Assembly (NCBI GenBank): GCA_965227315.1 | Contig: OZ245737.1 | Span: 1,488,001 to 1,552,000 of the forward strand | Origin: JANQHS01 sp965227315 | Lineage (GTDB): Bacteria; Bacteroidota; Bacteroidia; Cytophagales; CCMP332 | Reading direction: 5' to 3' | Length of the DNA stretch: 64,000 nucleotides | Shown: piece after piece, positions 52,279-61,080 of the stretch | Layout of the letters: every line of letters starts with the position of its first letter | Position numbering within the stretch: the first letter of the stretch is position 1 | The notes under the pieces: generated by a model | Seen by the model: only the letters and a program-made list of their open reading frames with translations | Told to the model about the DNA's origin: nothing | Databases searched by the model: none | Translations under genes and position numbers: made by a program

Positions 52279-53580
52279 ATGAGAAAACTGCAAAGGATCG
52301 TCCCGTTTTTGGCATTGGTGATCATGCTCACAGACTGTGATCCTGAGGTAAATCAAGAGCGACAAACCAAGGATCGATTTGATTTCTCCATCAAAAACCT
52401 GAGTGATCAAGAATATCCCGATAACCCTGATATAGGATTCCGAACCAGCGATTATAGCAATCATTTCTTTGATAGGGGAATCCTTAGAAAGTCGCAAACA
52501 GGCTATTCTCTGGTGTTTTACTCCGGAGAATCAGGAGACAGTATTCTTGTGGAGGATATAGACTTGATGGAATTTATTCCCACCATACCCGAGCATATCC
52601 GTGAAGACGATTACCTCAAATACATATCCCTGGTCAACCAGGAATGGAACAGAAACCAGGTCCGGTTTGACAAGCGGAAATTCCACAGTTCCATCCCGGA
52701 AATTCAAAGGACCGATATCGCCAGAAATTGCCTGAACTCCTATCTCTGGGAAGTCATCATTTACAAGCAAGAAAATGGAGATCAACTTCCGCATGGACAT
52801 GGCTGGTTTGATTTCCCACCGGAGATCTACCGCCAATTGTTCGAGGAAAAAAACGGCATCTCTTTTTCCCGGTACAGCGAACCTCTGGAGAATTGGATAG
52901 ACCCTGAAAGCAACATCATTGACTTTGCGAAATTCAGACAGGTTCAGGAAAAGCTGGATATCAGGGCAGAAGACAGAAGCAACGAAATGTACCCCTTAAA
53001 AGGAGAGAGAAAGAGGAAGCAAAGGGAGATCATTATTCCAAAAGAATACAGCAGCATGAGGGACTTCCAGACCGACAGCACATGCTTTGCGACTTTTTCT
53101 CCACCGGGCTATTACAAGCGATCCGACCCGAGACAGACCGAGCTAGGCCGGATACGGAATCTTGACAATGCCACCATCAGCAGAATTACCTGCGGAGATC
53201 AGGAGTCATTTGAATTGGTACTGGCTTTTTCTGATGAAAGCGGAGAAAGAAAAACCGATTTTGTTCTGGGAGGATTTGATCCGAAAAACTTCCCAATCCT
53301 CGAGGAGCAAGCGGCAAACGATGCATGGAAAGGCTCCATGGGGATAGGAAATCATACCTTTTATGAAAGCTATGATCAACACATCGCTCACAAGACTTCT
53401 TCAAATCCCTATTATGCGCTGTTGGTGGATGAAGAGGGGCGCTGGCTTGATAGCCATAAGATCGGAATTGACGGGCCGCTGATCCACAGAGATCCGGAAG
53501 ATCATAATATCTGGCATATCTGGTTATTGTCTTTTGAGAGGCATGCACTTGTGGGGCATTATGAGGTTGAAATCCTATAG
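52279..53580 (+). CDS. Hypothetical lipoprotein
   Basis: A 433-residue lipoprotein of unknown family. The start at 52279 gives a proper lipoprotein signal (MRKLQRIVPFLALVIMLTDC, lipobox ending at Cys20). The chain is rich in charged and aromatic residues, with a mixed alpha/beta pattern and no membrane segments. SFPRYSEPLEN-like and GYYKRSDPRQTELGRIRN segments show no known motif. It stands alone between the AhpD terminator and the nitrilase gene. Confidence 0.6.
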   Translation: MRKLQRIVPFLALVIMLTDCDPEVNQERQTKDRFDFSIKNLSDQEYPDNPDIGFRTSDYSNHFFDRGILRKSQTGYSLVFYSGESGDSILVEDIDLMEFIPTIPEHIREDDYLKYISLVNQEWNRNQVRFDKRKFHSSIPEIQRTDIARNCLNSYLWEVIIYKQENGDQLPHGHGWFDFPPEIYRQLFEEKNGISFSRYSEPLENWIDPESNIIDFAKFRQVQEKLDIRAEDRSNEMYPLKGERKRKQREIIIPKEYSSMRDFQTDSTCFATFSPPGYYKRSDPRQTELGRIRNLDNATISRITCGDQESFELVLAFSDESGERKTDFVLGGFDPKNFPILEEQAANDAWKGSMGIGNHTFYESYDQHIAHKTSSNPYYALLVDEEGRWLDSHKIGIDGPLIHRDPEDHNIWHIWLLSFERHALVGHYEVEIL

Positions 53581-53635
53581 AAGTGTTTTTACCTTACCCG
53601 TTTCGAATCATATCTTTCCGAAGTGATCCCATGCT

Positions 53636-54592
53636 ATGAGTAAAAACACCCTGAAAATCGGCCTGGCACAGATCTCTCCCGTATGGCTGGATAAGGAGAA
53701 AACCATTAAAAAGGTCAGAAAATACATCCAAAAAGCCGGAAAGAAGGAATGCGATCTGATCGTTTTTGGAGAAGCCCTTTTACCGGGCTATCCATATTGG
53801 GTCGCGCTTACCAATGGGGCCAAATTCGACGACGAGGTTCAAAAGGAGATTTTTGCCCACTACGCACAAAACGCCGTTCACATCAACGATGAAGACCTGA
53901 ATGAGATTTGTTTGACCGCGGCGAAGTACAAGATCGCGATCTACCTCGGCACCATAGAAAGAGCATTCGATAGAGGCGGTCACAGTCTTTATTGTTCTCT
54001 GGTGTACATCGATCAGCATGGCCAGATCAGATCGGTTCATCGAAAACTCCAGCCCACCTATGAAGAAAGACTGGTTTGGTCACAGGGAGATGGAAACGGT
54101 ATTAAGGTCCACCCGCTTAAGAATTTCACCTTGGGAGGGCTCAATTGCTGGGAAAACTGGATGCCCCTGAGCAGAACGGCCCTCTATGCGATGGGTGAAG
54201 ATGTACATATAGCCGTTTGGCCTGGTTCGAAAAGAAATACCAAGGATATTACAAAATTCGTCGCGAGGGAATCGCGTTCTTTCGTGATCTCCGTCTCAGG
54301 GTATATGACCAAGGAGGATATCCCAAAGGATTTTCCTCACCGGGAAAAGATCATCAAAAAGGCACCTGACATACTCGGGGATGGCGGCTCTTGCATTGCC
54401 GGACCCAACGGGAATTGGATTCTTAAACCCCAATGCAACAAGGAGGGCCTGTTCGTAAAAAAGATCCGTTTTGAAGAGGTTCTGAAGGAAAGGCAAAATT
54501 TTGACCCTGCGGGGCATTATTCGCGACCCGAGGTGACCAAGCTCAATATCAACCGTGAGCGACAATCAATTCTTTTCGAAGAAGGCGAATAA
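53636..54592 (+). CDS. Nitrilase (carbon-nitrogen hydrolase)
   Basis: A 318-residue cytoplasmic nitrilase-superfamily enzyme. The catalytic triad is visible: Glu46 in FGEALLPGYPYW, Lys137 in HRKLQPTYEE, and Cys171 in GGLNCWENWMPL. The GxNCWENW and LPGYPYW signatures are those of true nitrilases (EC 3.5.5.1-like branch) rather than amidases, so the likely reaction is hydrolysis of an organic nitrile to acid and ammonia. The natural substrate is unknown. No nitrile-forming gene is nearby. Confidence 0.93.
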   Translation: MSKNTLKIGLAQISPVWLDKEKTIKKVRKYIQKAGKKECDLIVFGEALLPGYPYWVALTNGAKFDDEVQKEIFAHYAQNAVHINDEDLNEICLTAAKYKIAIYLGTIERAFDRGGHSLYCSLVYIDQHGQIRSVHRKLQPTYEERLVWSQGDGNGIKVHPLKNFTLGGLNCWENWMPLSRTALYAMGEDVHIAVWPGSKRNTKDITKFVARESRSFVISVSGYMTKEDIPKDFPHREKIIKKAPDILGDGGSCIAGPNGNWILKPQCNKEGLFVKKIRFEEVLKERQNFDPAGHYSRPEVTKLNINRERQSILFEEGE

Positions 54593-54736
54593 AATATGCT
54601 CCATTTTTTTCAGCCTAATTCTTGGAAAGGAAATTAGATTATCTTTAGGCCTTCAATCCCATATATTAAATGGGCTAGCTGAACAACAAAATATCGAACC
54701 ACACAACTCATTTTTTTTCACTAATACTTTTTTCAC

Positions 54737-54985
54737 ATGAACATTTTTGTAGCAAACCTGGAGTATTCTATCCAGGAGGACGACCTGAATAACCTTTTTG
54801 GAGGATTTGGAGAGGTTGAAAACGTGACAATCATCAAGGATAAGTTTTCCGGTCGCTCAAAAGGCTTTGGCTTTGTTGAAATGCCAAATGACGAAGAAGC
54901 AATGGCCGCCATTGATCAGTTAAACGAATCTGAGCAAAAAGGCAGGAACATTGTCGTCAAAAAAGCCCGACCAAAGGACGAATAG
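54737..54985 (+). CDS. RRM-type RNA-binding protein
   Basis: An 82-residue single RNA recognition motif: RNP2 is IFVANL (residues 3-8) and RNP1 is KGFGFVEM (residues 42-49), with the beta-alpha-beta-beta-alpha-beta order complete. Such small RRM proteins are widespread in Bacteroidota and cyanobacteria, and probably bind mRNA in stress or cold. A strong terminator lies 27 bases after the stop. Confidence 0.93.
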   Translation: MNIFVANLEYSIQEDDLNNLFGGFGEVENVTIIKDKFSGRSKGFGFVEMPNDEEAMAAIDQLNESEQKGRNIVVKKARPKDE

Positions 54986-55011
54986 ATCAAAAGAAGATAT
55001 ACTCGAACGCT

Positions 55012-55042
55012 AACGGCTTCCTATTAGGAGCCGTTTTTTTTT
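55012..55042 (+). terminator. Rho-independent terminator after the RRM gene
   Basis: AACGGCTTCCT pairs with AGGAGCCGTT with a one-base bulge around a 3-base loop, followed by eight T residues. Confidence 0.85.
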
Positions 55043-55126
55043 ACATCATGAATCAGTTTTTTCATTGATACCGCTCCTTTTTAATCAGAGGCATTCTCAT
55101 CAAATTGTCCAATAAACTCAAAGGCA

Positions 55127-55894
55127 ATGAATATCTCTAAGGTCAAATTCATCGAAGTAACAGATGAAAATCTGGAAACTAAGGGCCTTTTCTGTGCTAA
55201 GAATACAAAGACCCGGGGCTTTCAGGAAAAAGCGTCCTGGCTCAGGGAACAATTGCAAAAAGGGCTGAAAATGGTGATCGCTGAAGATGAAGATGAAAAG
55301 CAATTGGGATTCATTGAGTTTATCCCTTCTGAATATGCCTGGCGGCCGATCTCCGCAGATAATTACCTCTTCATCCAATGTATAGTGGTCGGGTCCAAGA
55401 AAATGAGGAATCAGGGACTTGGAGGTGAACTGATCAGGTATTGTGAAAATGCGGCAATTGAATTGGGAAAAGACGGAGTATGTGTGATGACCAGCAATGG
55501 AGCATGGATCTCCGATAGGACATTATTCGCCAAGAATGGCTATCAAATGGCCGATCAAAAAGGTCGATTTGAACTCATGTACAAGAACCTGACAAAGAAT
55601 GCACAGGTTCCACTATTCAATGATTGGGAAAAAGAACTTCACAAATATCAAGGCTGGAATATCGTCTACTCCAACCAATGCCCATGGCATGACAAATCCG
55701 TTACGGATCTTCTGAATGTTGCAATGGATAATGACCTGGAATTGAAGGTCAAAAAGATCGAAAAACCCAGGGACGCACAAAAAGCCCCTACCGGCTACGG
55801 CTCCTTTGCCCTGATCAAGGATGGCAGGCTATTGGAAGACCATTATATCAGCGGAACCCGATTTAAGAATATTCTGAAAAAAGAATTAGCTTAA
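55127..55894 (+). CDS. GNAT acetyltransferase with YoaP-like C-terminal domain
   Basis: A 255-residue two-domain protein. Residues about 1-160 are GNAT (IQCIVVGSKKMRNQGLGGELI is the acetyl-CoA loop). Residues about 175-255 match the YoaP domain pattern (GWNIVYSNQCPWHDKSVTDLL, then GYGSFALIKDGRLLEDHYISGTRF), with a Cys-Pro-Trp motif. Fusions of this kind (N-acetyltransferase YoaP) are known but not characterised. The chain is complete, with no break. Confidence 0.82.
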   Translation: MNISKVKFIEVTDENLETKGLFCAKNTKTRGFQEKASWLREQLQKGLKMVIAEDEDEKQLGFIEFIPSEYAWRPISADNYLFIQCIVVGSKKMRNQGLGGELIRYCENAAIELGKDGVCVMTSNGAWISDRTLFAKNGYQMADQKGRFELMYKNLTKNAQVPLFNDWEKELHKYQGWNIVYSNQCPWHDKSVTDLLNVAMDNDLELKVKKIEKPRDAQKAPTGYGSFALIKDGRLLEDHYISGTRFKNILKKELA

Positions 55895-55962
55895 AGAAAG
55901 AAAGACGCCTTATCCCGGCTCGTAAGGGGGCATGGACCTATGGGCTCTTTCATCACTGCCAT

Positions 55963-56838
55963 ATGAAAATTGTCTTCTTTCTTGCGCTATTCATGCTTGC
56001 CGCATGTCGGGAAACCGAAGATGAAAACAGTCATGCTGAGGAAAAAGATGCTCTTCTTAAAGTAGTAGCTACCAATTATCCCCTTCTCTATTTTACCCAA
56101 AGGATCGGGGGAGACAAACTGGATCTTCACCATCCAATATCCGAAGCGGGGGATACGCACCGCTTCTTCCCCGATGAGAAGCACATCCGGGAACTACAGG
56201 CAGCAGACCTGATCATCAGAAATGGAGCTGGTTTTGAACCATGGATCGATGAGTTAAACATTCCGGAGACCAAGATCATCAACACTTCGGTTGCTTTCGC
56301 CGATCAATACCTCAAGATGAGGCCTGAGAAACAGAATCAGGGAATCGATCAGGAATCCAGCCATGCCGAAACCGCTTCAATCACTTGGTTGAATTTCAGA
56401 TTCGCTGGACAGCAGGCCTACGAGATCAAGAACAAACTTGTGGAGATCCAGCCTGAAAACAAGGATTACTTCGAGGAGAACTATGGAAGTCTGGCTCTGG
56501 ACTTATCACAACTCAACCGAAAAGCGATCGAGATCCTTGATCCGTATTTGGGCATGAGATTTTACTGCACAAGCCCCGTTTATCAATACTTTGGACAAGC
56601 ATACCTCATCGATATACAGAATATTCCCTTGGAAAAAGAGAAACGTGAAGAGTCTTGGGGAATAGTCCTTTCACCAGACCAACCATCCGAAGAATCGAGA
56701 ACGAGCCTGGAGAACATGGGTCTGGATATTGTCGTTTTCGACCCATGCATGAGCCCGCCTTCTTCCGGAGATTTCCTGTCCAAAATGATTGAGGGAATGC
56801 AAAATCTTGAAAAAACTCTTCAAAAGGAACAGTTGTAA
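55963..56838 (+). CDS. ZnuA-like metal-binding lipoprotein, atypical site
   Basis: A 291-residue substrate-binding lipoprotein (cluster A-I, ZnuA/MntC fold) with lipobox ending at Cys15 (LAAC). The N-terminal block is typical: VVATNYPLLYFTQRIGG, then HHPISEAGDTHRFFPDEKHIRELQAADLIIRNGAGFEPW, with the first ligand His66. The equivalents of the second and third His ligands appear replaced: DPHxW-type becomes ASITWLNF, and the HDAxxY-type segment becomes SPVYQYF. No ABC permease or ATPase is adjacent. It may be an orphan chaperone or a non-metal binder. The next gene is an arylsulfatase. Confidence 0.75.
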   Translation: MKIVFFLALFMLAACRETEDENSHAEEKDALLKVVATNYPLLYFTQRIGGDKLDLHHPISEAGDTHRFFPDEKHIRELQAADLIIRNGAGFEPWIDELNIPETKIINTSVAFADQYLKMRPEKQNQGIDQESSHAETASITWLNFRFAGQQAYEIKNKLVEIQPENKDYFEENYGSLALDLSQLNRKAIEILDPYLGMRFYCTSPVYQYFGQAYLIDIQNIPLEKEKREESWGIVLSPDQPSEESRTSLENMGLDIVVFDPCMSPPSSGDFLSKMIEGMQNLEKTLQKEQL

Positions 56839-56894
56839 TCTTTTACTCCTTAAACTTGAAATCTGAATCAGTAAACCTTCAAATCGCACAAATT

Positions 56895-58610
56895 ATGAAA
56901 CATCTGATCTTATTGACAGTATTGGCTTCGCTCCCTATATGGGAATCCGTAGCCCAGGAAAAAATCATCCACGATGCTGAGTTCTACATCCTTGAGACCC
57001 AAAACGGTGATCGTTGGGCCACGGAAGACCAGGATCTGGATGCCAGGCTGGAAAAGCTCAGGAAGAAAAACGGGGGTAATCCTCCAAACATCATCTATGT
57101 CCTTTGGGATGATCAGCAATTCGGATCCGTTGGATTTCCTGAAATTCAAAAGGCCCTGGGTTATTCAACCCCGAACATCAATAGTCTGGCAGACCAGGGA
57201 ATCAATTTTACCAGGATGTATTCCGAGCCGGCCTGTACTCCCACCAGAGCAGCTTTTCTTACCGGAAGACATCCCGTTCGTAACGGAATGGGCGTGGTTG
57301 GTATGCCACATGAGTTTTCCGGACTGGCAGGAGATGAAGTAACCATAGCTGAGGTTCTTTCTCAGGCCGGTTATACCACAGCCCACTTTGGAAAGGGACA
57401 CCTGGGCGATATCGAAGAAAGTTATTTGCATAACCAGGGATTTGACGAGGCTTTCTTTACTCCCATGAACCAGATCACTTCCCTCTATGATCCAATGGGT
57501 ACAGCCGCAAATGCTGTTCTTGGTTTTCATCCCGAACAATCACCACAAGACCCTTATAAACTGGATGAACCAGGGCTGTTGCCTAAAGGCTGGGTACAGA
57601 TCCTGGAGGGTAAAAAAGGAGAGCAAGCCAAAGAATGGTGCGGACTTGGCAGCGAGTGTTTTAGCAAAATGATGGCAGAGTCCGAAGAAAGAAGTCTTGA
57701 TTTCATTCGCCGCCAGGCAGCGGCTAAAAAGCCATTTTTTATGGAGTACTGGCCAAATTTCCTCAATTTCCTTGCTCCTGAACCAATGAAATCCTCGCTC
57801 AACGGAGGGAAGGTTCCAAATGCCTACGCCAGACTTGATGCCTGGATTGGCCGGATGATGCAAACCCTAAAAGATCTGAAGATCGAGGAGAATACCCTTG
57901 TGGTCATCATGGCCGATAATGGACCGATGGTCCATAATCCTCCTCCGGGATGGGCGATGACCGAGATCATGTTCCGTGGCGGAAAAGGCGATTTTACCGA
58001 AGGTGGTATCCGGCCTCCGGCTATGGCAATGTGGCCCGGGACAATTGCTCCGGGACAATTGGTCGGTGATATTATCCACGTGACCGACCTATATACCACG
58101 TTTGCAAGAATCGCAGGAGCTGATCAGTACATCCCAACAGACAGGGTGATTGACGGTGTGGATCAAACAGCCATTTTTATGAATGGAGATACACACGGAA
58201 GACGAGATTATGTATATGTTTATCAAGGACATACGCTTGCAGCCATTATTAAGGGAAGGTATAAGAGACATATCATATCCGATGACCCGGGAGCTGCGAC
58301 CGGAATTGCGGCGTCATTCTTTGACCTTTATCAGGACCCCAGAGAGGAAAACCCTCACCTGGTTCCACTGATCCATACCCAAGGACAGTTTACAAGGATG
58401 AAGATCCGTCATGAAATGATGAAGATGGAGTATCCCGATAAATCCAATGCCAAGGGAATTCCCCTGACCGGAATCTCCAATGCAAGGCCTGAGACCAAGG
58501 AGATCAAGAATATGATCGAGAAGAACATGAAGGCCATGCCCTTCGATGTTAACGAGTATATCAAGTTCGATGACCCTTCGCTGAAGATAGAAGGGGATTG
58601 GGGACATTGA
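56895..58610 (+). CDS. Arylsulfatase-type sulfatase
   Basis: An exported type I sulfatase, 571 residues, hydrolysing sulfate esters. The start at 56895 gives the signal peptide (MKHLILLTVLASLPIWESVA). Metal site NIIYVLWDDQQFGSVG; the formylglycine motif is Cys114-Thr-Pro-Thr-Arg (CTPTRAAFLTGRHPVRNG); further ligands are at THFGKGHLGD and VVIMADNGPMV. The Cys needs conversion by a sulfatase-maturating enzyme, which is not in the window. The C-terminal region carries a standard sulfatase end (FFDLYQDPREENP). Sulfated algal glycans are a likely substrate in a marine setting, an inference. Confidence 0.93.
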   Translation: MKHLILLTVLASLPIWESVAQEKIIHDAEFYILETQNGDRWATEDQDLDARLEKLRKKNGGNPPNIIYVLWDDQQFGSVGFPEIQKALGYSTPNINSLADQGINFTRMYSEPACTPTRAAFLTGRHPVRNGMGVVGMPHEFSGLAGDEVTIAEVLSQAGYTTAHFGKGHLGDIEESYLHNQGFDEAFFTPMNQITSLYDPMGTAANAVLGFHPEQSPQDPYKLDEPGLLPKGWVQILEGKKGEQAKEWCGLGSECFSKMMAESEERSLDFIRRQAAAKKPFFMEYWPNFLNFLAPEPMKSSLNGGKVPNAYARLDAWIGRMMQTLKDLKIEENTLVVIMADNGPMVHNPPPGWAMTEIMFRGGKGDFTEGGIRPPAMAMWPGTIAPGQLVGDIIHVTDLYTTFARIAGADQYIPTDRVIDGVDQTAIFMNGDTHGRRDYVYVYQGHTLAAIIKGRYKRHIISDDPGAATGIAASFFDLYQDPREENPHLVPLIHTQGQFTRMKIRHEMMKMEYPDKSNAKGIPLTGISNARPETKEIKNMIEKNMKAMPFDVNEYIKFDDPSLKIEGDWGH

Positions 58611-58632
58611 CCACGGAATTTTCTTAGAACAG

Positions 58633-58670
58633 AGGGCATTGGGGATCATTCTCCTTTGCCCTTTTTCTTT
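58633..58670 (+). terminator. Rho-independent terminator after the sulfatase
   Basis: AGGGCA pairs with TGCCCT around an inner GGGGA/TCTCC stem, followed by TTTTTCTTTT, in the gap between the convergent sulfatase and barrel genes. Confidence 0.75.
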
Positions 58671-58739
58671 TACCTCCGCGCTGAGTCGGCCGCTTTCGAG
58701 CCCGGATAAAAATCAGCGATCGGCCGTGAAAAAAATTGG

Positions 58740-59894
58740 TCAAAAGGCCTCGTTGAAATTGAAGTAGAAACCGGCGGATTCCCGTCCTACTCCGATATCT
58801 ATCCGCAAATTCATCCGAGGCTGTACCTCGAAGCGATAGCCGATCCCTGCATTTGGAACCCAGTTTCTGAAGTCTTCAGGTGCTTCGCCAATTGATCCGG
58901 TGCCTACCCACCAGACCATTCCGCTCTTCGATAACTGCCCGTCACTTTTCATGAACATTCTCCTGTATTCCACGATCCCAAACACTAGGGATTCGTCACG
59001 GTAGCGCCCCCAATAATAGCCTCGAAGATCGAATGGCGTACCCAATTGTGACATATCACCCCAGGGAACATCTCCCCTGCCCAGCCTGGTTTTTAACTGC
59101 AAAGCCAGGGTGCTCCCCCTACGCTTGCCGATATTCTGATATGTTCTGAAGTCGATGAGGAAAATGTCATAATTGTTTTGACTTCCGAAAAGATCCCGAA
59201 AAAGGGTGTAGGACATGTTTAAATAATATCCCTCCCAGGCATTGACAGGAACATCCCTGGAATCATATTGAAAGATCAAACCCAGACCCGAGTTGAAAGG
59301 CTTATCCTTATATCTCTGGTAAGTTTCATCTGCTTCCATAACCGGATTCACATCCCTGGCCTGGGTATAGTTCAGGTCGATATTCAGACCGATAAAGTTG
59401 TGCTTCTTAAACTGATAGAGAAACCTCGGATTAAACCACAACCAGGATCTGATATAGGCAGTCGTCGAATCTCCCTGCTCTACATTGGTCGCATTATCAT
59501 AACCTACACCCCAATAGTTATCGGGCATATCCTTACCCCAGAAATCCGAGTAGATCCTCAGTTTATCCTTGAGCCAGAACGTGGTATTGATATTCGAAAA
59601 AAACACAGCGCCGGTAGTGCTTGCCCCAAAAGTAACAGGGCTTGAAGAGCGCTGGATAAGGCTGTCAAAGCGATTGGTCTTATAGGAGATCATTGCCGTC
59701 GCGGCAATGACCCCGCCGAGTTCGGGAGTATATGCAGGTCCGGCCAATGGGGTAAACATGGTCCTCCCCTCCCTCACCTTTCTCTCCTTTTCCGCCTTCC
59801 TCGTTGCTTTCTTATCGTTTGATTCCTGATCCTGACCGTATGTTTCGACGGATAAAAGAACAAGTAACCCAAACAATAAAAGAGAGGGCTTCAA
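58740..59894 (-). CDS. BamA/TamA-like outer-membrane barrel protein
   Basis: A 384-residue exported barrel protein, signal peptide about 1-20, then a very basic stretch (SNDKKATRKAEKERKVREGR) and a 16-strand-like barrel ending in Phe (FYFNFNEAF). Segments such as FDLRGYYWGRYRDESL resemble the surface-antigen (D15/BamA C-terminal) domain, where (V/I)RG(Y/F) sits at the tip of loop 6. It lacks POTRA domains, so an assembly role is unlikely. It ends the pair with the gene at 59898, 3 bases upstream. Confidence 0.8.
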   Translation of the reverse strand: MKPSLLLFGLLVLLSVETYGQDQESNDKKATRKAEKERKVREGRTMFTPLAGPAYTPELGGVIAATAMISYKTNRFDSLIQRSSSPVTFGASTTGAVFFSNINTTFWLKDKLRIYSDFWGKDMPDNYWGVGYDNATNVEQGDSTTAYIRSWLWFNPRFLYQFKKHNFIGLNIDLNYTQARDVNPVMEADETYQRYKDKPFNSGLGLIFQYDSRDVPVNAWEGYYLNMSYTLFRDLFGSQNNYDIFLIDFRTYQNIGKRRGSTLALQLKTRLGRGDVPWGDMSQLGTPFDLRGYYWGRYRDESLVFGIVEYRRMFMKSDGQLSKSGMVWWVGTGSIGEAPEDFRNWVPNAGIGYRFEVQPRMNLRIDIGVGRESAGFYFNFNEAF

Positions 59895-59897
59895 TGC

Positions 59898-61016
59898 TTA
59901 GAGTCCGAATCTGTACTGAAGACCTACAAGAAGCTGATCCCTGCTGCCCAGAAAACCATATTCGGCTCTGACCATAAAGTGCTTATTATGCTGGTACTGC
60001 GCACCCACAACCATATTCCAAAGGTTCTTTTGACGCTTATCCAAAGTGTATTGAACAGTTGAGCTCTCAACGTTTTCGGCTGCGTTTTCTGCACCGTTCA
60101 GAACCTCGTATGTCCTCTGCAGCAAGTCATTGGCCTTGTCATAGATCGGTTCCCTGATGGCTTGCTCCTGATCCGTCAAACCATTCCACCATTCATCGAG
60201 TCTGACCTGGGCATCCTCAACTCGCATTTTCCCATCATCGATCTTGCCAAAGACTTCTTCAAAATCGCTTAGATCGCTCAAAGGAATTGATCCCGCTGTT
60301 TCGCTTCTGATATTCAACCGGAAGGCACCAACCCACACGGCCACGCTTCGATCCAATCTCCGCTTGCTGACCCTGAAGGACTTTCCAAACCGTGGTGCGA
60401 TGACGAAGGCCTGTGCTGGCTTGGACAAGGCATCCAGATCGGTCCATGTGAAATTCATGTCAACTGCCAAAAACCCTCCGGCAACTCCGATGGTCGGTGT
60501 TAATCCAAATCCAAAAGTGGTTCCATTAAAATCCGCCGTGGTACTTGCTGAGAATAACTCCTGGTAAGAGGTGGTATCCGGTATCCAAACTCCAAAATTT
60601 ACATCGGTACTGGTTTGGACAGCAGCCAGTATCCCGTACACATTTAAGAAGGGAAAAAGCCAAACATCGGGCCGTACATTCAAACCCTGAGAACGGCTGA
60701 TGGCCTCATCAAAGCGTACAATATTGTCGAGGTTGTACATCTGACCTCCGTTAAACCCAACATTCAGGTTTTCGATGATGATGGAAGACTCCTGCCATAG
60801 GTAATTCAGACCCAGACCTGCGGATAGCGGAAGGGAAAATCCCGCTGCCGTAGCCTTGGAGCCCCATATTGGGAGGATGTACGGATATTCCGATTCCTTA
60901 AGGCTATCGATCTTGTCCTGATGCTTTTTGCTGACCTCCTTATTACTAAAGATCTGCGCCTGCGCCGATGATGAAAGGCAGGCTATGACGATGCTAAGAA
61001 TGAGGATTTTTTTCAT
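59898..61016 (-). CDS. Exported barrel-like hypothetical protein
   Basis: A 372-residue exported protein, signal peptide MKKILILSIVIACLSSSAQA. Strand-rich N- and C-terminal parts (VGAQYQHNKHFMVRAEYGFLGSRDQ, LVGLQYRFGL) suggest an outer-membrane barrel; the last residues fit a barrel end. Between them, about residues 240-310 form an acidic helical segment (EEVFGKIDDGKMRVEDAQVRLDEWWNGL), unusual for a barrel. The function is unknown. It lies 3 bases upstream of the BamA-like gene in the same operon. The start at 61016 is preferred over an in-frame ATG at 61031. Confidence 0.7.
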   Translation of the reverse strand: MKKILILSIVIACLSSSAQAQIFSNKEVSKKHQDKIDSLKESEYPYILPIWGSKATAAGFSLPLSAGLGLNYLWQESSIIIENLNVGFNGGQMYNLDNIVRFDEAISRSQGLNVRPDVWLFPFLNVYGILAAVQTSTDVNFGVWIPDTTSYQELFSASTTADFNGTTFGFGLTPTIGVAGGFLAVDMNFTWTDLDALSKPAQAFVIAPRFGKSFRVSKRRLDRSVAVWVGAFRLNIRSETAGSIPLSDLSDFEEVFGKIDDGKMRVEDAQVRLDEWWNGLTDQEQAIREPIYDKANDLLQRTYEVLNGAENAAENVESSTVQYTLDKRQKNLWNMVVGAQYQHNKHFMVRAEYGFLGSRDQLLVGLQYRFGL

Positions 61017-61080
61017 AGAAAGCAGCTTCACTTTGCTTGGATAAATCTAAATCAAAAAAAGGATTTAGATTGGTTTTTGA

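Noticed and set aside
58675..58735. GGCCG/CGGCC inverted repeat near the end of the barrel gene
   Set aside because: The arms are far apart and not followed by a T run on either strand, so it does not look like a terminator.
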